64,000 bases of DNA from Scytalidium lignicola (lineage: Eukaryota; Ascomycota; Leotiomycetes). Positions 22,662 to 34,139 of the stretch are shown here, piece by piece; position 1 is the stretch's first letter, and each line of letters starts with the position of its first letter. Location of the stretch: contig NCSJ02000238.1 of NCBI GenBank assembly GCA_002812745.2, forward strand, positions 1 through 64,000, given 5' to 3'. A model generated the notes under the pieces. The model saw only the letters and a list, made by a program, of their open reading frames with translations. It had not been told where the DNA came from and ran no database searches. A program made the translations under genes and the position numbers.

Positions 22662-23806
22662 CTAACTCTCATGTAACCACTTGTATACTACCCTTGCATC
22701 CTTTCCAGCATACCTATTATCGGCTGCACACTCCTCAAACCCCGCTAGAGCTGGTTTACTCAATACCGTCCGGGCCCCAACCTGTTCTGCAAGCTCAACG
22801 CCCATTCCCAGCACCTTCTTACATAGCTCAATCCTGAATCCCCCTTCGTAGCCCCGACTGGATGGAACATTAGCTTGCACACCAGGTACTGGATTTGAAT
22901 GGCTCGTAACCCAGCACTGCCCTCCAGAGACATTGATAACATCTGTGAGAAGTTTCGGATCAAGACCCATCTTCGTTCCAATATTAAGTGCCTCTGACGC
23001 AGCGATCGAGGTGATGGCAGAGAGGTAGTTATTGATTATTTTAAATGCAGTACCGGCTCCAATGCCGCCGCACAAGAAGATACTGTCTTTCTTTCCCATA
23101 TGACTAAGGACAGCTTTTGCTCTGGGAAAGTCTTCAGACGCGCAACCTACCATGAAGGTAAGTGTGCCAGCCTCAGCGCCCATGGGGCCGCCTGATACGG
23201 GCCCATCCACGAAATGTGCGAAGCCAGAGTCGGTAACGATGGCACCAACTTTCTGGATTGTGGCAGTCTCAATAGTGCCGCATTCCATCACAATCTTTGG
23301 GGCTGTAGAACTCAAGTGTGATGCCTTGCAGCCTTCCAGGATTCCAGTCTTTTGGTCAAGATACACCTCTAGCACCTGCTTACTACCCGGTAACATAGTA
23401 ATAATCATGTCCTATTGCAACTTGTTAGTCAATTTTTACTTCTCTTAGTTCGCAAACCGAGAGTTCTCCAAGTATATGTCATTGAAAGAGATAACTTGGA
23501 CATACCGCACGGCTAGCTGCCTCCTTTCCGGTCTTAACAACCTCAATTGGCCCTTTCCCTACCATCTGTTTCTGGAATTTTTCAATTGCCGTTTCGTTAA
23601 TATCACAGATGAGGAGGGTAGCAGATGGATCCATCCGTATCCGTAAGTTGACAGCCATGGAATACCCCATCACGCCCAGGCCTAATAAGGAATTATTATT
23701 AGATTGCTTATCCAGTTCAACAAAGGAGGATGAATATGTCGTGAAGGGATAGGGGCAAAAGCTTAATCATACCAATGAAGGCGATCGTATTTTCAGGTGA
23801 TGCCAT
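22662..23806 (-). CDS. Beta-hydroxyacid dehydrogenase, 3-hydroxyisobutyrate dehydrogenase-like, 3 exons
   Basis: Exons 23,806-23,773, 23,681-23,506 and 23,411-22,662 give 319 residues. Introns of 91 bp (GTATGA...TTAG) and 94 bp (GTATGT...ATAG) are the only splices that rebuild the family's landmarks. These are the Rossmann FIGLGVMGYSMAVNL (about residues 10-24), ADMIITMLPGS (about 70-80), the substrate loop FVDGPVSGGPMGAEAG (about 137-152), and the catalytic-Lys helix GIGAGTAFKIINNYL, with Lys at about 194. The family oxidises 3-hydroxyisobutyrate or related beta-hydroxy acids with NAD+ or NADP+; 3-hydroxyisobutyrate belongs to valine breakdown. There is no mitochondrial targeting peptide before the Rossmann strand, so a cytosolic relative with another beta-hydroxyacid substrate is possible. 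Length is normal and the frame is intact. The gene stands alone without other catabolic genes. Confidence 0.93.
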
Positions 23807-25546
23807 TATAGATCTACTTTTTTTTTGGAAAGTTACTTTCTTGTCAATGCTGATCTTTAGGATCGGGAATTAATCGTCGCTCTCTAATAAAACCTGATTT
23901 AAAAATTTTTATGAACTGGCAAAATATAATGTTAAAGATAATGCTTAAGATGATTTTAATAAAAACGATTTCCCCGCATTGTCTCCTCATTCATTTCGTT
24001 TGACGAATCAATGGTCGGACCACATAAGAACGTTTCTCTTGTTTCCCCATTGCTTGTCGGGTATTCCACAAGTCTCAGATCGAAAGTTGGGCTCTATATC
24101 AATTATATTATAACTCTAGGGAAGTTTAGATTGATATAAATACTATGGTAATTGACATTTAAATTTACGGTGAGCTACGAGGATAGACTGGAGTGTGCTG
24201 TGTGCTGTGAGCAATGGAAACCAGAGCTGTAGTTGGTTGGTCTTCAGGTATTGTTCTCCGTATAGATTCTCCAATATTTCCCCGCACATTTCTTAGGTTG
24301 TTGAACCCTTGTGATTTGGCGTTGGGGATAATTTCAGCAAGTCCTAATAATCAACACAGAATTCGGCACTAGATTGGAATCAGAATGTATTAGTATTATC
24401 ACGCAAATCTCCAAATTTTCTCTTGGAGATGAGTGGATCTCCAAATCGGAGATTGAATTTCTCCAAGTTTTAACCCCGCGTAATGTGATTCTGGTCACAC
24501 AACTTTGAAAATAGTAGGATGATCATGCATAGAGTACTGTACATCACAACTCATTTCTAGATGTCAGTCTCAAAGGCTGAAGCTTGCCTATTGTGACAAT
24601 GAGCCTCCCTAGACAAGTAGGAAATTCAGCATCACGGTGAAAGGGTTCGCGCTGTTGTCGGAGCGTGGGCGCCCCTCCACAACTTGTTATAAAGGGCTTT
24701 CTACCCTGAGTTTATCTACAAAATCTTGAATAAAAGGCAACATGATCTCATTCTCGCCTCCTAATACTAATATCTCCTTGACGGCGCTGTGACGATGTCA
24801 GTGCAGTAATCTCTCTTGGTATCTCCTAGATACGCGCTCGACCAACCTCCCCGCTAACATGTTGCCCCAGCCAGCTTATAACCGCCTCAGCTAAACCGAC
24901 TCCCGCCCTCTGCAAAATCGACTCCTGCACCACAAATGCTGGAAGGTTTAGGCGAGAATGGCAGAGTTTAAGCGAGAACTTTTACACCAAACCCCCTTAC
25001 TTCAACTGACGATTTTACAATAAATTTCTATAAGAAATATATAATTAAAATCGATATTTCTGTTAATTCGAATATGTGATTCCGATACATCCTATTCGAG
25101 TAAATCGCAGTTCATTGGTTGTTGTGGTATTTCTGTACAAAAAATACAGAATTAGCAGGAGTCGATTTAGCTGAGGCCTTAAATTTCCGTAGCCTGTAAG
25201 CACGTGTAGCCTCCTTCCATTTAACGAGAGCTTCGACATTAGTTGTGTAGTTGTTTTATTATAAGAACACAGCGAAAGTAAGGTACGTAATATTAGGTTG
25301 CTCAACTATTAAATTAAAGGTGTTGTAGTAATTATGTACACAGTAAAAGTAGAGCTAACTAAAAGGACTACTTAAAGTGGAGGTTATGTGCAATAAAGGA
25401 AGTAGTGCCTGAGGTTGGCACAGGATATTTCAACATGTTTAATGAAAAGCTTTTCTGTTGTCTGGCGAAAATTCCTCCTTCGCAGTCTCGTCGAAATAAT
25501 CAATCCCAATAACACTCCCACCGGTATGCTACTCCTGATAGCTTTA
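23807..25546. other. Intergenic; small inverted motifs only
   Basis: No supported gene. Two small hairpins lie at 24,407-24,453. The motif CCTCAGCTAAAYCGACTCC occurs at about 24,886-24,904 and inverted at about 25,157-25,175, with a further AAATCGACTCCTGC at about 24,913, hinting at the ends of a small decayed element of about 290 bp. The ORF at 25,305-25,063 (minus) has no support. Confidence 0.4.
24407..24453. repeat. Two adjacent small hairpins of the ATCTCC/GGAGAT type
   Basis: ATCTCCAA pairs with TTGGAGAT (24,407-24,430), followed by ATCTCC pairing with GGAGAT (about 24,437-24,453); a further CTCCAA follows. Their function is unknown and may simply be chance or a repeat end. Confidence 0.5.
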
Positions 25547-25780
25547 TCCCCTCGTCTGGTGGAAATGGAGGCACTTATGCACATGCATAAGCTTCAGCGA
25601 AGTAATCTGATTGGTGTATACACATGTAATATCATCGTAAATCATGTCAAATTTCGTTAATTAATTAGAGTTTTATGCTCAATGGGACGTTGTATAATTA
25701 ACCGAGCTATTAAAATTAAAGAAAACCTGTCATAAAAGCATAAATTGCATAAGTGCCTCCATTTCAACCAGACGAGGGGA
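25547..25780. mobile_element. MITE, 234 bp, 35-bp terminal inverted repeats, TA target duplication
   Basis: Begins TCCCCTCGTCTGG and ends with its inverted copy CCAGACGAGGGGA. The 35-bp arms (25,547-25,581 and 25,746-25,780) differ at one position (GTGGAAA versus GTTGAAA). The element is directly flanked by TA on both sides (25,545-25,546 and 25,781-25,782), the target duplication made by Tc1/mariner transposases. The interior is AT-rich and non-coding; ORFs crossing it are chance. The near-identical arms mean it is young or was protected from RIP by its small size. The mobilising transposase is not identified here. Confidence 0.85.
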
Positions 25781-25926
25781 TAGACTATAAGTGCGTCAAA
25801 GGCTTATGCAAGTACTACGTAAGGGGGTGAACAAAATGAACCGCGCACCCATACAAGCGAGCGAATTCTGCCACCCAAAAAAGGCATTTTCACATTGCTA
25901 TTTTATTACTACTGTACAAGGCTGCT

Positions 25927-25927
25927 C

Positions 25928-25970
<43 letters not shown>

Positions 25971-26002
25971 CACTACTACTACTACTACCACTACTACCAC
26001 TA
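25927..26002. repeat. CTA/TAG trinucleotide microsatellite
   Basis: About 25 units of CTA with a few CCA interruptions. On the minus strand the TAG repeat begins exactly at the stop codon of the transposase remnant (26,002-26,000), so the array may have grown from that TAG. A plus-strand ORF giving poly-tyrosine here is an artefact. Confidence 0.9.
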
Positions 26003-26340
26003 CCATCCTGAAGGGCCTCCCTTTCGCATCCTGACCTTTGCTATCCTTTCAGGCATAGTATCGATAAAGTGGTTAATATGCCGTTCGATTTATATCTCAT
26101 TCTCCCATATATCTTGCATAGCTACTTTAAGATCCTCCAGCTTTTACCCACCAGATGGCTTGCGATTTCTGAGTAATTGCTTGAGGACTTGCTATATGTT
26201 TTCAATTGGATTCAAATCAGGAGATTGAGGAAGCCAATCAATTAATCTGATATAGCATTCTATTCGAATACTATTGCACAGCCCTCTATTTTTTGCTGTA
26301 TTCTTTTTGCCATGCATACAGTTGTTACCCTCTACACACT
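26000..26340 (-). pseudogene. Tc1/mariner-type (DDE_3) transposase, C-terminal part
   Basis: The minus-strand frame includes the family signature DWLPQSPDLNPIEN, carrying the third catalytic acidic residue. It continues with VLKQLLRNRKPSGG, a helical region with HFIDTMPERIAKV, and the usual ending RKGGPSGW. Several stops interrupt it, including TAG directly after PIENI where Trp is expected. At the second catalytic region the frame reads VEGNNCMHG where EDNAxxH is usual, so the Asp is lost. The upstream part is cut at 26,341 by the LTR of element G. Dead DNA-transposon relic. Confidence 0.8.
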
Positions 26341-26607
26341 TGTCAGGGGTATCCGTACGCAGAGTGAAGAGAGACCAGGAGGCTGAAACATAATAGGAGA
26401 CTAGCAGTGAGATAGCAGTTGGTTAGGTGTAGATTTGCTCTAAAACTCGGTGCTCTTCTAAAATTACAAGATTGATCTCTGACTCCTGTCAAAGAGAAGG
26501 GGAAACCTCCCTTTTTATAGACAGGAGTCAACAGCTAAGGAGTGGTTAGGACTCAGACTACTATCCTTTTCCCTTCTTCACGTGATTAGTGCACTAAGGC
26601 CTTGACA
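26341..26607 (-). repeat. 3' LTR of element G, nearly unmutated
   Basis: 267 bp, read on the minus strand from TGTCAAGG to CCTGACA. Base composition is ordinary and blends with the gene island, in contrast to its partner at 33,697-33,963. ORFs within it are chance. Confidence 0.88.
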
Positions 26608-26632
26608 ATATCTCCTCCCTTCTAAGCTCTTG
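26608..26632 (-). other. Polypurine tract of element G
   Basis: Minus strand AAGAGCTTAGAAGGGAGGAG followed by ATAT and the LTR. The layout matches the tract before the LTR at 59,951 (GGACAAGAGCCTTAAGAGGG), which primes plus-strand DNA synthesis in LTR elements. Confidence 0.7.
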
Positions 26633-27209
26633 TCCTTAGGAGTTACAATCATACCATCTACTAAGATGCGGCGACAGAACATAGTATTCTCCTATTCTAC
26701 AATTAGACTCTAGACAAAGAGTGCTAAACTTAGTACTCTTAACTTTAGTACCTTAGTATGTTTGTCATTTCAGCAAACACAAGATATCTCTTAGTATTAA
26801 CCTTATAATGAAGCTCTAGTAAACTTCTTACTAGGCTCTGGAGATCTTTCTTTGTTCTTTTAATTCAACATTATAAGCTATAATAAGGCTAAGAGTTGAA
26901 CATCTTGCTTTTATTACAAACTTCNTTTTTTAAATTATAACTTACTCATAGTTAAATAGTCATGAATAATCACCAAGCTTTACAACAAGGATATTACTGC
27001 TCTTACTCTTTCAACGTAGCTTTATTATGCTAAATATACTTATTGAGAAAAGTCTTAATAATAATATTCTCCGAGTCTTAAGCTATTACATATGTTTATT
27101 TAAGTAAGTATTCTCTTCTTTGATTTTACTTCTTTTTCTAAGTATTAATTAACGATTATTAATATTACCTTTCTTTTTGAAGAACTTTACTATGTTCTTA
27201 TGGCTTTCT

Positions 27210-27520
27210 ACTAGCATAACTCTTGTTAAGTTGTAACTTTCTTATTGTCCTTCCTTTTATTATACTTCCTTTTCTCTTACCTTTATTTGTTAAGATTCTC
27301 TAAGTAGAATTGTCTCTTATTAAGCTATAACTTACTCTTTGTTATACTCTTCCTTGATCTTCTAATTCAGCTTGTTTTCTCATCTTCACCTTTGTTTAGT
27401 TATTACTTCTTTTCTCTAGGAATTATATAGTAGAATTGTCTTTTGCTGAGTTATAACTTGTTCTTTATTATACTCTTCCTTGANTTTTTCAATTTAACTT
27501 GCTTTTTATCTTCTCCTTAA
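27210..27520 (-). repeat. Degenerate tandem repeat of about 120 bp in the 3' region of G
   Basis: Two clear and one fragmentary copy, each with TATAACT..GTTATACTCTTCCTTGA and a GTAGAATTGTCT block. On the minus strand the units translate to similar Lys/Arg-rich segments (RSRKSITKSKLQLNKRQF and SRKSIIKNKLQLSKRQF), so they may be part of a decayed accessory protein after pol. Confidence 0.6.
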
Positions 27521-28699
27521 CTTTGGAATATTTCTTCTTTCTTCTTATACCCTTGTTTAGCTCTAGTTATAGTACTTGTTAACCTCTTGCTAGGTTGTAG
27601 AGATGGTGTTAGTAAATGTTAAACCCCTTGTTCTTACTGATAAGGAAGTATCATGTTAATAATGTTTTTATAACTTGTCAAGGTAAAAAGCTAGTGTTTT
27701 ACAACAATGTACAGATGATATTAGTAAGTCATGACTATTGTTATGTAATTACTTTACTGTTATTATACAACTACTTGGTTAATGTTCTGTAGGCTAATCT
27801 TCAAAATGTTCATACTACAAGCAGAATAATAAGGCTTGTCTTTTAATAAGTATATCCTTCTTTCTTTGTTTACTTCTGTGAACTAATAGTTAGTTACTTG
27901 CTAACCTCTTGTTAACTAACTGGTTTGTTAAAGGCATGAAGCAGAGTATTTTATACTGTTATTATTATGTATAATGGTATTCTTGACATAAGTTTTAATA
28001 TAATGGTTATTGTTAATGTTAGGCTCTTGTTAACTTGGTGTTAAGATAAAGTTAAGGTAGTATAAATAGCCATTTTGAAAAGCTTTCAATTTATTAAGAA
28101 CTTTAAAAGTATACTTTCCTTATGTTTTCAAGAACTTAAGTAAGAAGAGTTAGTTAAGTAAAAAGAGAAAAGTATCTTAACATTAAAATTATTAGGTTGT
28201 TCATTGGAGAAGATGTTTAAGGATATAGTAAGTNCTTTTTAAAGAAGTNAAAAAGTCTTTGTATAGATTATAATAAAGTAATAAATTACTTGTATAGTTG
28301 TTGTTAGGTAAGTATTAATTAAAGGATAATATCTTGAGGTAAAAGAACCTTCTGATAATGAAGGTAATGATGAAGATAATAGTGATGATAGCAGGACATA
28401 GCTTTTGCTCTTCTCTTACTTACCTCTTGTAAGATTAAAGCTTAAATGTCTGGTTTCTCTATTTGCTTGCCTTGTGAGGTTGAAGTTAGTCTTTTACTTA
28501 GTTAGTATTAAGTTAGTATTAAGTTCTTAGCTAAGTATATTTTAGATGAATTTAGACTATTGTTTTGTAGTATTTTCTTTTTTTATAATTATGTTTTGTG
28601 TTATACTTTGTNAAAAAATTACCTGAAGTACATTAATTACTCTTATTACAAGGTAATTATTAGCCTTCTAAGTCNTTTTTTACTTTCTCTTAGCTTTGA

Positions 28700-29000
28700 A
28701 GTTACTTAGATTTAGGTTATGTTTTTTATTATACTCTTTTAACATTTTATTATTATTAATATTTTCTTATGACTCTTAAGAATCTTCCTTGTTAGTATAT
28801 CCTTTTTAATTAATAAGGTATTTGAAAATTCTTCTTTGTTATTTATGGTCTAAGATTACTTTTACTTTATATTCATTGTTTAAGTTGATAATACTTATCT
28901 TCTCTGGTTTTAAGTCATTATTCTCTTACTTCTTGTACAACTTAAGGGTAAAGATAAGGAAAACAGGGTAGATGTAAATTTACTTTAACATATTTAGCTT
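28700..29000 (-). pseudogene. Chromodomain at the end of pol, element G
   Basis: The decayed translation NEYKVKVILDH followed by KYLIN*KGYTNKEDS*ES matches the chromodomain pattern EYEVExIL..R.....YLVKWKGY....WEP, with Trp codons now stops. It is preceded by the integrase C-terminal fold (KITKVIRDYNLVYKL). Chromodomains steer integration to heterochromatin. Confidence 0.75.
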
Positions 29001-29604
29001 ATAAACAAGGTTATAGTCTCTTATTACCTTTGTTATTTTCCAAGGTTTTAAGTATTTATCAGTGAACTTATAACAAGGTTGTTGTTACTTGATATAAGTA
29101 ATAAAGATTAATACTTAGTTTTTAAGGTTAAAAGACTTTAATGTTTGATGTTGGTTATACTATTTCTTATAAAGTTTTTAAGTATATTAAAGTAAACTTG
29201 TAATCTTATTGTAATTCTCTTATAACTCTTTAGCTTTCTTAGTTATTGTTAGTACCTTAAAAGGAGGCTCTTTGTTAGTTAACCTTAACTTTGTTGATCT
29301 TTGTAGTTTGTATCCTATAAGGGCTTTTGCTAAGGACATTTGTATAACAGAATGTTATAAGGTATTGTAAATATACTTTGCTAAGTACAACTTAGTTGTT
29401 CAATCATCTTGAGTAAAAGAGTAATAGACTTATAAGTAATGTTTTAAGTTTTGGTTTTAATATTCAGTTTAGCTGTTAATCTGAGAGTGTTATGTAATAC
29501 TTATTTGCNTTTTTCATTGTTAGGTAATAGCAAAAGGATACTTAGAACTTACTCTTGAATCAAGTATTTTGATCAGATATTATACTCTTAAATAGACTAA
29601 ATAG

Positions 29605-29808
29605 TCAGATGATATAATATAATAGTAACTTAATAACTTTATCAGCATTAATATACTTGGTAGTAAGAATATAAATTGAGTACTTAGTGAACTTGTAGAC
29701 TACTATTAAAATAATATTATATTCTTTACTCTTGAAGGAAGTAGAAGATAGTAATTTAATGATGAAATTCATTAAGATTTTTTTAAAAAGTCTAATTAGT
29801 ATTAACAA
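29605..29808 (-). pseudogene. Integrase core fragment, element G
   Basis: The 67-codon open stretch includes MNFIIKLLSS, equivalent to the integrase core start MDFIxxLPxS. The first catalytic Asp is now Asn, a G-to-A change. It is followed by YNIILIVVYKFTKYSIYI, matching the beta-strand and FTK region. Confidence 0.8.
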
Positions 29809-31329
29809 AGGTATTAACTTGTTATAAGGTAGATAGTGTCTTTACTTGATTCTTTAGTAAATAGTATAAGTAAAGATGTACTTCTTAATGTCTTTTTATA
29901 AACTATTCTAATAGTAACAGTTAATTAGCCATTTCAAAACTTTAGTAATACTTAGATGTTTATTAGTAAGAGTATTATAGAAAGTATTTAACAATTTAAT
30001 CTTTAATAAATGGTTATTAAGGATGTAGACATATCCTTAATACTTCAGAAGCTTATCATCTTTTAATACTTAAAGGTTATGCCTTAAGACTTTAATAATG
30101 AATTACTTGTTATGTTATTACTTTTATTCTTTGTTGATAACAAAAGTGTTCTTCTGTTATACTTTATGAATAACATTTGTAAAACTAGGTAACAAGTCCT
30201 TTAGTATTGTTATAGCTTTAGCCCTTTTAGCCTGTGTTAAAAGAATATACAATTCATAACTTGTAGTTTTAACAATAGCATTATCCTAGAAAGATATAAT
30301 GCTTTAAGCACTTTCAAGTTCAGTTGTTATAAAGTTGTTAAGCTTTTATAACTGATTAACAAGGTCTTGACTGTTTGGCAAAACAAGTTTAGTTGTTAAG
30401 GAATCTACTTCTTCTGACTAGTTAACAAGACTTTAACTTAACAAGTTTACAAGTTCCTTACTACTTATATTCAGCGTTTGTGAAAACTTATTAAGAAAAC
30501 TTGATAATAACTCTTAATATATTATTATAATGTTAGTTATATCTTGTAAATCAAGTCTTCTTAACAACTTATTAGTAAGGTTCTAAGAGTTTGGTTTATA
30601 CTTAATCTTAAAATTATATCTAGATAATTCTTATAACTAATGAGCTTGTTTATTGTTCAGTTGTAGTTTAGAAGTAAAGTAGTAATAGTTCAAGTAGTCA
30701 GTTAAAACTTTAACAGGGTATTGTACATATAACAAGTAATGTCTTCATGTCTTGAAAGCCTTTATAATAGTTAGTAACTTAGTATCTAAAGTGTTGTAGT
30801 GTAACTTAGCCTCTTTCAACTTCTTTGATATGTATATAATAAAATGCTAATGTCCTTCTTATAATTAAGTTATAATCATGTTAATTGCAAAATCCAAAGT
30901 ATTTGTCTTCAACTTAGTAAGTAGTTTTAAGTTATAATAATATAATAATAAAGTAGTTATGAACAAGATATACATCTTCATAAATGCTTCTTATTATAGG
31001 AGAGTTAGCTAGAAGGTTAATAAGTGTTCTTTCTTCAGTATATTTGTTAATAGTATAATAACCTTTAAATAACCTTTGATAAACTAGTGATAAAACCTAA
31101 TGAAGCTAAGAAAGATTTATATGTTTTTTATACTTTTAAGTTTTAGTCACTTAATAATAACTATAATATGTTCTTTCTTTATACTTATGCTTTCAAGGGT
31201 AATCACAAAGCTTNAAAAAGGTAATTGTCTGAGAATAGAATGTATATTTCTCTAAGTTTGTATAAAGGCCTTATTATTATAACTTAACTAGTATATTATG
31301 AACAGCTTGTATATATAACTCTTTGTCTT

Positions 31330-31760
31330 CTGTATAAATCAAGATATTATTAAGATATACAATGTAGATGACATTGACTAAACTTGTTAATACTTAGTTG
31401 ATATATGTTTAGAAGGTAGTTAGTGTATTTAAAAGTTTGAATAATATAACAAGATATTCAAAATGTTTATACTTAGTTTTGAATATTGTCTTCTACTTAT
31501 CTCTCTTGTAAATGTATATTTGGTAATAAGCATCTTTTAAATCCAACTTAGTAAAGTATTTAGCCTTAGATAATTGACTAATGATTTTTGAAATTAAAGG
31601 TAATATAGTATGGTTTTTCTTAATAATCTTGTTTAGTCTTTAGTAATTGACATAAAGTCATAACTTGCTTTCTAGCTTAGGTATAAATAATATAAGAGCT
31701 CTTGTTAAACTGATCAAGGGTTAGATTTATCCTTTTTGTATAATAACTTCTAAGTAGTCA
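31330..31760 (-). pseudogene. Reverse transcriptase, element G
   Basis: Degraded RT palm: HFEYLVILFKLLNTLTTF matches the Ty3/gypsy HFEYLVMPFGLTNAPATF, and VIYIVYLNNILI matches YLDDILI with both catalytic Asp now Asn. Multiple Gln/Trp-derived stops. Confidence 0.8.
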
Positions 31761-33696
31761 TAAAGCATTACAAGCTCATCTTTGGTTAAGGTATAAATAA
31801 GTCTTTAAGGTAAAGTCTGTCCTTCTTCTAAGTTGATATAATACTTTAAAGAGGTATAAGAGGGCAGAATTCTAGTTAAGTTTATATTAAAGACATTTAA
31901 GTAATTATTATATTCTGATGGTATAACAAGTTACATTTTACTAACTTCCTTGTTAATATCCTCTTATACATCTGAGGGAGTAAGGATTATTCTAATTAAA
32001 ACTATAGTATACTTAATTGTACAATTAGCTTTTCAAAGTTGTCNTTTTTATAGTGATTAATGATAAGTATTACTCTTAAAGAGGAAATACTTAAGTGTCT
32101 TCTTTGTAGTAGATAACTCACAGTTTTACATTGTTATACTATAACTTTCTTAATATAATTTCATATCTATTAAACTTAATTATTATAAAGTTGTAATGTT
32201 TTGTCTTCTTAAATCCTTAGTTATTAATAATGTAAGTTATAATATCTAGAGTTTTATAAGTAAGAACATTTTGTCTATAAAGCTATTCTATTACTAAGTA
32301 TTAGCTAACCTCCTTCATTACTTCATTTGACAAGAGGCAATGATGTACAATATTCAAATCTGACCTTGTATTTAATAAGGCTGTCCTTGTTACTTATTTC
32401 CTTTCAAGTTAAAGAGAAACTCTTGCTTTTAACTATTTTAAAAGGTGTTTGTCTTCTTATTAAGCAATTGTTACTCTCTTACTTAATGGTGTAGTATTTA
32501 CATTAGATGTCTAAGAGCAATTACTAGCATAATAGCTTAATTTCTTACATTGATAGTATTAGACCTTAAAAAGTAACAGTTTAACAGCTCTTCTTCTTTT
32601 TGTTGTTAGTTAATTGTTAAGAAGGATGATATTGACAATTGTTACTTTTTATACTAAAGAAGTTTAGTTTGCTTAAGACATACTTAAAGTCTTATTCATC
32701 TAACTTATTTGTCTACTTTGGTTTTCTAACTAATTAGTCATAACTACACTTCTTGTTATAATACTTCTTCCTTAAGTTACAATTAACATTTTAACTTTTC
32801 ATGTTATACTAATCAACTTTGTCTTAATAGTTAATATGCTCTAAGATATAATTTGCTTTCTNAACTTTAGTTGAAGTTTGTTTAAGAGGTTATATATTTA
32901 ATATCCTTCAAGTAAGTACTTTAATAGTTCTAACTTAATATTCTTATAATTGTTTAAGAAAGAATTGAATTTTTGTTCTGGTTTTTATTCAAGGTAATAT
33001 AACTTTGTAATAACTTCAAAGGTATAGATAAGGCTATTTAAGATGTTGCTTTTCAAGAATTCTTTTATTTCATTCTAATAAATGTAATTATAACAATTCT
33101 GCTAAATGTTTATAATATAAATGATCTAGTATCTTTTGATAGTACTTTCTGGTATACTATCAATGTACATAACTCTTTAAAGCTTAATACTTAATTCTTA
33201 GATTATAATAAATTAAGAGTATAATTTTAAAAGGAAAGTATAAAGTTTATTCTAATTAGTCCTTTTATATTTTAAAGTAAGGAGTTGTAATTTCCCTTAA
33301 ATCTTATTACTTGGTTGTTAATAGGATTTAACATAATGATTTATGTTAATAATTAATGTATTTTATATAAAATCATAAATAAGAGCTTCTTCTCTCTTAA
33401 GAGCTTGTAAATAAGTTTTTTTTCNTTTTTAAGGTAATCTTGTTATTACTTAATTATAATCCTTTTGTCTAACTTTTCCTTTGATAACAAAGTAAGACTT
33501 CTTAAAATAAGTGTTAGAAAAGAAGACAAAGATAGATTAAGTAATAGTAACTCTTCTAGTTATAGTATTATTAAGTTAGTAAAAGAGAATTATGACTTTT
33601 CTGTTTCTTCTTATTATAAAGCTTAAGTTTAACAAGTCTTAACTATCTTAATTCTTAATGGTTTACATACTTTTTGTTAGAAGAGAAAGATTAATA

Positions 33697-33963
33697 TATC
33701 AAGGTTATTTGTATATAAAGTGAAAAGAGACTNAAAAGGCTAAAACATAATAAAAGACTAATAATGTAATAATAGTAAGTTAAGTATAAATTTGTTCTAA
33801 AACTTGGTATTTTCTTAAAGTACAAGATTAATCTTTGACTCTTGTTAAAGAGAAGAGGAAAACTCTTTCTTTATAAACAGGAGTCAGCAGTTAAAGAACA
33901 ATTAAGACTTGGACACTTATCCTTTTCCTTCCTTCATATGATTAACATATTAAAGCTTTAATA
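33697..33963 (-). repeat. 5' LTR of element G, heavily RIP-mutated
   Basis: 267 bp, same length as the left LTR and alignable over most of its length with very few indels. Differences are overwhelmingly C to T and G to A (for example the left CTTGACA end reads TTTAATA here). Landmarks kept include ACAGGAGTCA and TATCCTTTTCC. Confidence 0.85.
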
Positions 33964-34139
33964 TAAGGTATTATACCTTTTTCTAACTAGTATTTGTTAA
34001 AGTCAAATAGTTTAATATAAGTTCTTTTTTTATTAAAACTTTAAGTTAACTTTTTAATAGAATATAAAGTTATATTGTTTGAAAAATTATATTATATATT
34101 AAATTCTATTATTGTTATATCTTAAAATAATTTAATTTT

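Larger units (their letters stand above)
26341..33963 (-). mobile_element. Ty3/gypsy chromovirus G, 7.6 kb, with paired LTRs
   Basis: Bounded by direct repeats of identical length (26,341-26,607 and 33,697-33,963). Orientation is minus: a polypurine tract (AGAAGGGAGGAGATAT on the minus strand) precedes the LTR at the left end. From right to left: gag (about 33.6-32.6 kb), reverse transcriptase (about 31.76-31.33 kb), integrase (about 29.81-29.0 kb), chromodomain (about 29.0-28.7 kb), and about 2 kb of extra 3' sequence. Pol is saturated with RIP-type stops. No target duplication is seen (ACACT left, TAAGG right), so one end has been rearranged. The left LTR cuts the Tc1/mariner-type relic, so G inserted into or recombined at that relic. 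Confidence 0.85.

Noticed and set aside
22760..22981. Minus-strand 73-codon ORF inside the dehydrogenase
   Set aside because: Out-of-frame shadow of the real exon.
24600..24720. Possible tRNA-like GC-rich string near CGTGGGCGCCCC
   Set aside because: No cloverleaf with T-arm GTTCGANTC and acceptor pairing could be built.
25791..26228. ORF with a long poly-tyrosine tract
   Set aside because: It is the plus-strand reading of the CTA microsatellite and the antisense of a transposase relic.
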